This document shows positions 5,037 through 6,224 of a stretch of DNA of 6,224 nt, piece after piece; within the stretch, counting starts at the first letter, position 1, and every line of letters starts with the position of its first letter. Under the pieces are notes generated by a model that did no database searches, had not been told where the DNA came from, and saw only the letters and a list, made by a program, of their open reading frames with translations. The position numbers and the translations under genes are program-made. This stretch comes from Flavobacteriaceae bacterium (GTDB lineage Bacteria; Bacteroidota; Bacteroidia; Flavobacteriales; Flavobacteriaceae), in assembly GCA_030618945.1 (NCBI GenBank), contig JAUXCI010000159.1, positions 1 to 6,224 on the forward strand, given 5' to 3'.

Positions 5037-6224
5037 TTATTGTTTTACCTCGACTTCTTTGTAATTAAACAAATAATCAACATCCATTTCATGCACCTGT
5101 CCTAATTTGGACAAGGCTTTCATATCCATATCATTTTTATTTCCAATAACCGCAACAGAATAATTATTCCCTTTTACATTTTCGTTAAAGAAATTGCTCA
5201 AATCCTCCATCGTCATATTTTGAATTTCATTATAAATTTCTTCTCTGTTGTCGTAGTCAATCCCCCTTTTTTTCAATCTTTCATAATTCCAGAAAATATT
5301 GGATTTTGTAATGCGTTGGGCTGCTATTTTTTTTAGGGCCTCATTTTTGGACTTGTTAAAATTCTCCTGGGCTTCAGGCATGTTATTCATTAGTTTCATA
5401 ATGGCATCCACAGCCTGAGGCAATTTATTAGCCTGAGTACCTAAATAGGCAAATACCCTGTCATCATATTCCTTGTTACTTGCGGGTAAATAACCTGCTG
5501 ATGCAGCATAGGCTAAAGATTGTGATTCTCGTAATTCTGACAAAACTATAGATGAAAAACCACTTCCAAAATAAGAATTAAAAACACTTGCAAGAGCTAT
5601 CTTTTTGGGATCAAATTTATCTCCTTTTGATATCAAAAATAACTCAGCCTGTACCATGTCAAAATTAGAAAAATATACTTCGCCTCCGGTTTCCAGCTGC
5701 TCATATTGCTTGGCAACCGGATAGTCCTTTAATTCAGCAGGAACAACATGATTTTTATTTAATGCGGTTATGGCTTGCTTTTCATCTTTTCCATAATAAA
5801 ATATTCGATGTTTAAAGTTTACTAAATCCTTGATAATCGTAACCAATTCAGATGGATTTATGGCCTTTAGCTCGTCGGCTGTATAGATTTCACGTAAACG
5901 TGAGTTTTCGCCATATTGGGCATAACTCAATAATCCATTTTGAAGAATATTACCTTTTTGCGATTTACCATCCTCTCTGGCTTTTAAAATACTTGCAACA
6001 TATTTATTATATGCTTCCTGATCAACCATTGCATCAGCCAGTAATTGCTCTAATAATTCCAGTCCTTTTGCCATATTTTCCTGCAAACCAGAAATGCTTA
6101 TATAGCAACGGTCGTTGCCAACATTAACGCTATGGTTGATTCCCAATTTGTAAAATTCTTTTGCCAATAATTCAGCCGAATAAGTATTAGTGCCAAGATA
6201 ATCCAAATATCCAACGGCCAATGC
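5037..6224 (-). CDS. M16-family (insulinase-type) peptidase, C-terminal part
   Basis: This gene is cut by the right edge of the window. The frame is open through base 6224, and the TTG at 6221-6219 is an internal Leu codon rather than a start. The visible 394 or so residues match the second half of long two-lobed M16 zinc peptidases. The first part (YLDYLGTNTYSAELLAKEFY, then a beta strand ending ISISGL) is the third M16-type domain. The last part carries the inactive-domain signature FGSGFSSIVLSELRESQSLAYAASAGY (about 218-244), with the Arg-Tyr pair (R231, Y238, fragment numbering) that contacts substrate in this family, and ends YSVAVIGN. The zinc-binding HxxEH motif would lie in the N-terminal domain outside the window, so catalytic competence cannot be judged. 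Such proteins in Bacteroidota are usually exported and about 900-1000 residues long. Peptide degradation in the periplasm is the likely but unproven role. A clear terminator follows. Confidence 0.9.
   Translation of the reverse strand, partial: ALAVGYLDYLGTNTYSAELLAKEFYKLGINHSVNVGNDRCYISISGLQENMAKGLELLEQLLADAMVDQEAYNKYVASILKAREDGKSQKGNILQNGLLSYAQYGENSRLREIYTADELKAINPSELVTIIKDLVNFKHRIFYYGKDEKQAITALNKNHVVPAELKDYPVAKQYEQLETGGEVYFSNFDMVQAELFLISKGDKFDPKKIALASVFNSYFGSGFSSIVLSELRESQSLAYAASAGYLPASNKEYDDRVFAYLGTQANKLPQAVDAIMKLMNNMPEAQENFNKSKNEALKKIAAQRITKSNIFWNYERLKKRGIDYDNREEIYNEIQNMTMEDLSNFFNENVKGNNYSVAVIGNKNDMDMKALSKLGQVHEMDVDYLFNYKEVEVKQ

Noticed and set aside
1..6224. Search for a mobile element, CRISPR array, tRNA, rRNA, riboswitch or defence system
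   Set aside because: No transposase, integrase, terminal inverted repeats, regularly spaced repeats, tRNA-like clover-leaf or phage genes were seen. Gene content and composition look like core chromosome.

Overview
The window looks like ordinary chromosomal sequence from a member of the Bacteroidota, most likely a flavobacterium. The reasons are the low GC content, an exported CarboxypepD_reg-like protein, a 670-residue VWA membrane protein of the type found beside housekeeping genes in this group, no convincing Shine-Dalgarno sequences, and two exact TAnnTTTG promoter elements. The genus cannot be fixed from sequence alone.

Layout: bases 1-265 hold no gene I can support, only weak signals ahead of the single plus-strand gene. 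That gene (266-1129) encodes an exported protein with an N-terminal carboxypeptidase-regulatory-like beta-sandwich and a charged helical C-terminal part of unknown role. It converges on a minus-strand block across a shared, near-ideal bidirectional terminator (1129-1158). Reading the minus strand in its own direction, the order is: the C-terminal part of an M16-family (insulinase-type) peptidase cut by the right edge (5037-6224), a terminator, fabG for 3-oxoacyl-ACP reductase (4163-4909), a terminator, a VWA-domain membrane protein (2051-4063), and a prohibitin/SPFH membrane protein (1182-2009).

Hairpins separate the peptidase from fabG and fabG from the VWA gene, so these are probably separate transcription units. 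The VWA and prohibitin genes are 41 bases apart with no terminator between them. They may share a transcript, although the prohibitin gene also has its own candidate promoter at the end of the VWA gene. Exact TAnnTTTG elements lie 28 and 29 bases ahead of the fabG and prohibitin start codons.

FabG acts in fatty-acid elongation. The prohibitin and VWA proteins are both predicted inner-membrane proteins facing the periplasm, and the peptidase and the plus-strand protein belong to envelope or exported families. The shared theme is the cell envelope, but no pathway links all five genes. I see no mobile element, CRISPR array, tRNA or rRNA, and no strong evidence of a new system. The points most worth a second look are the VWA protein with a cysteine-free GATase-like region paired with a prohibitin, and the uncharacterised C-terminal half of the plus-strand protein.
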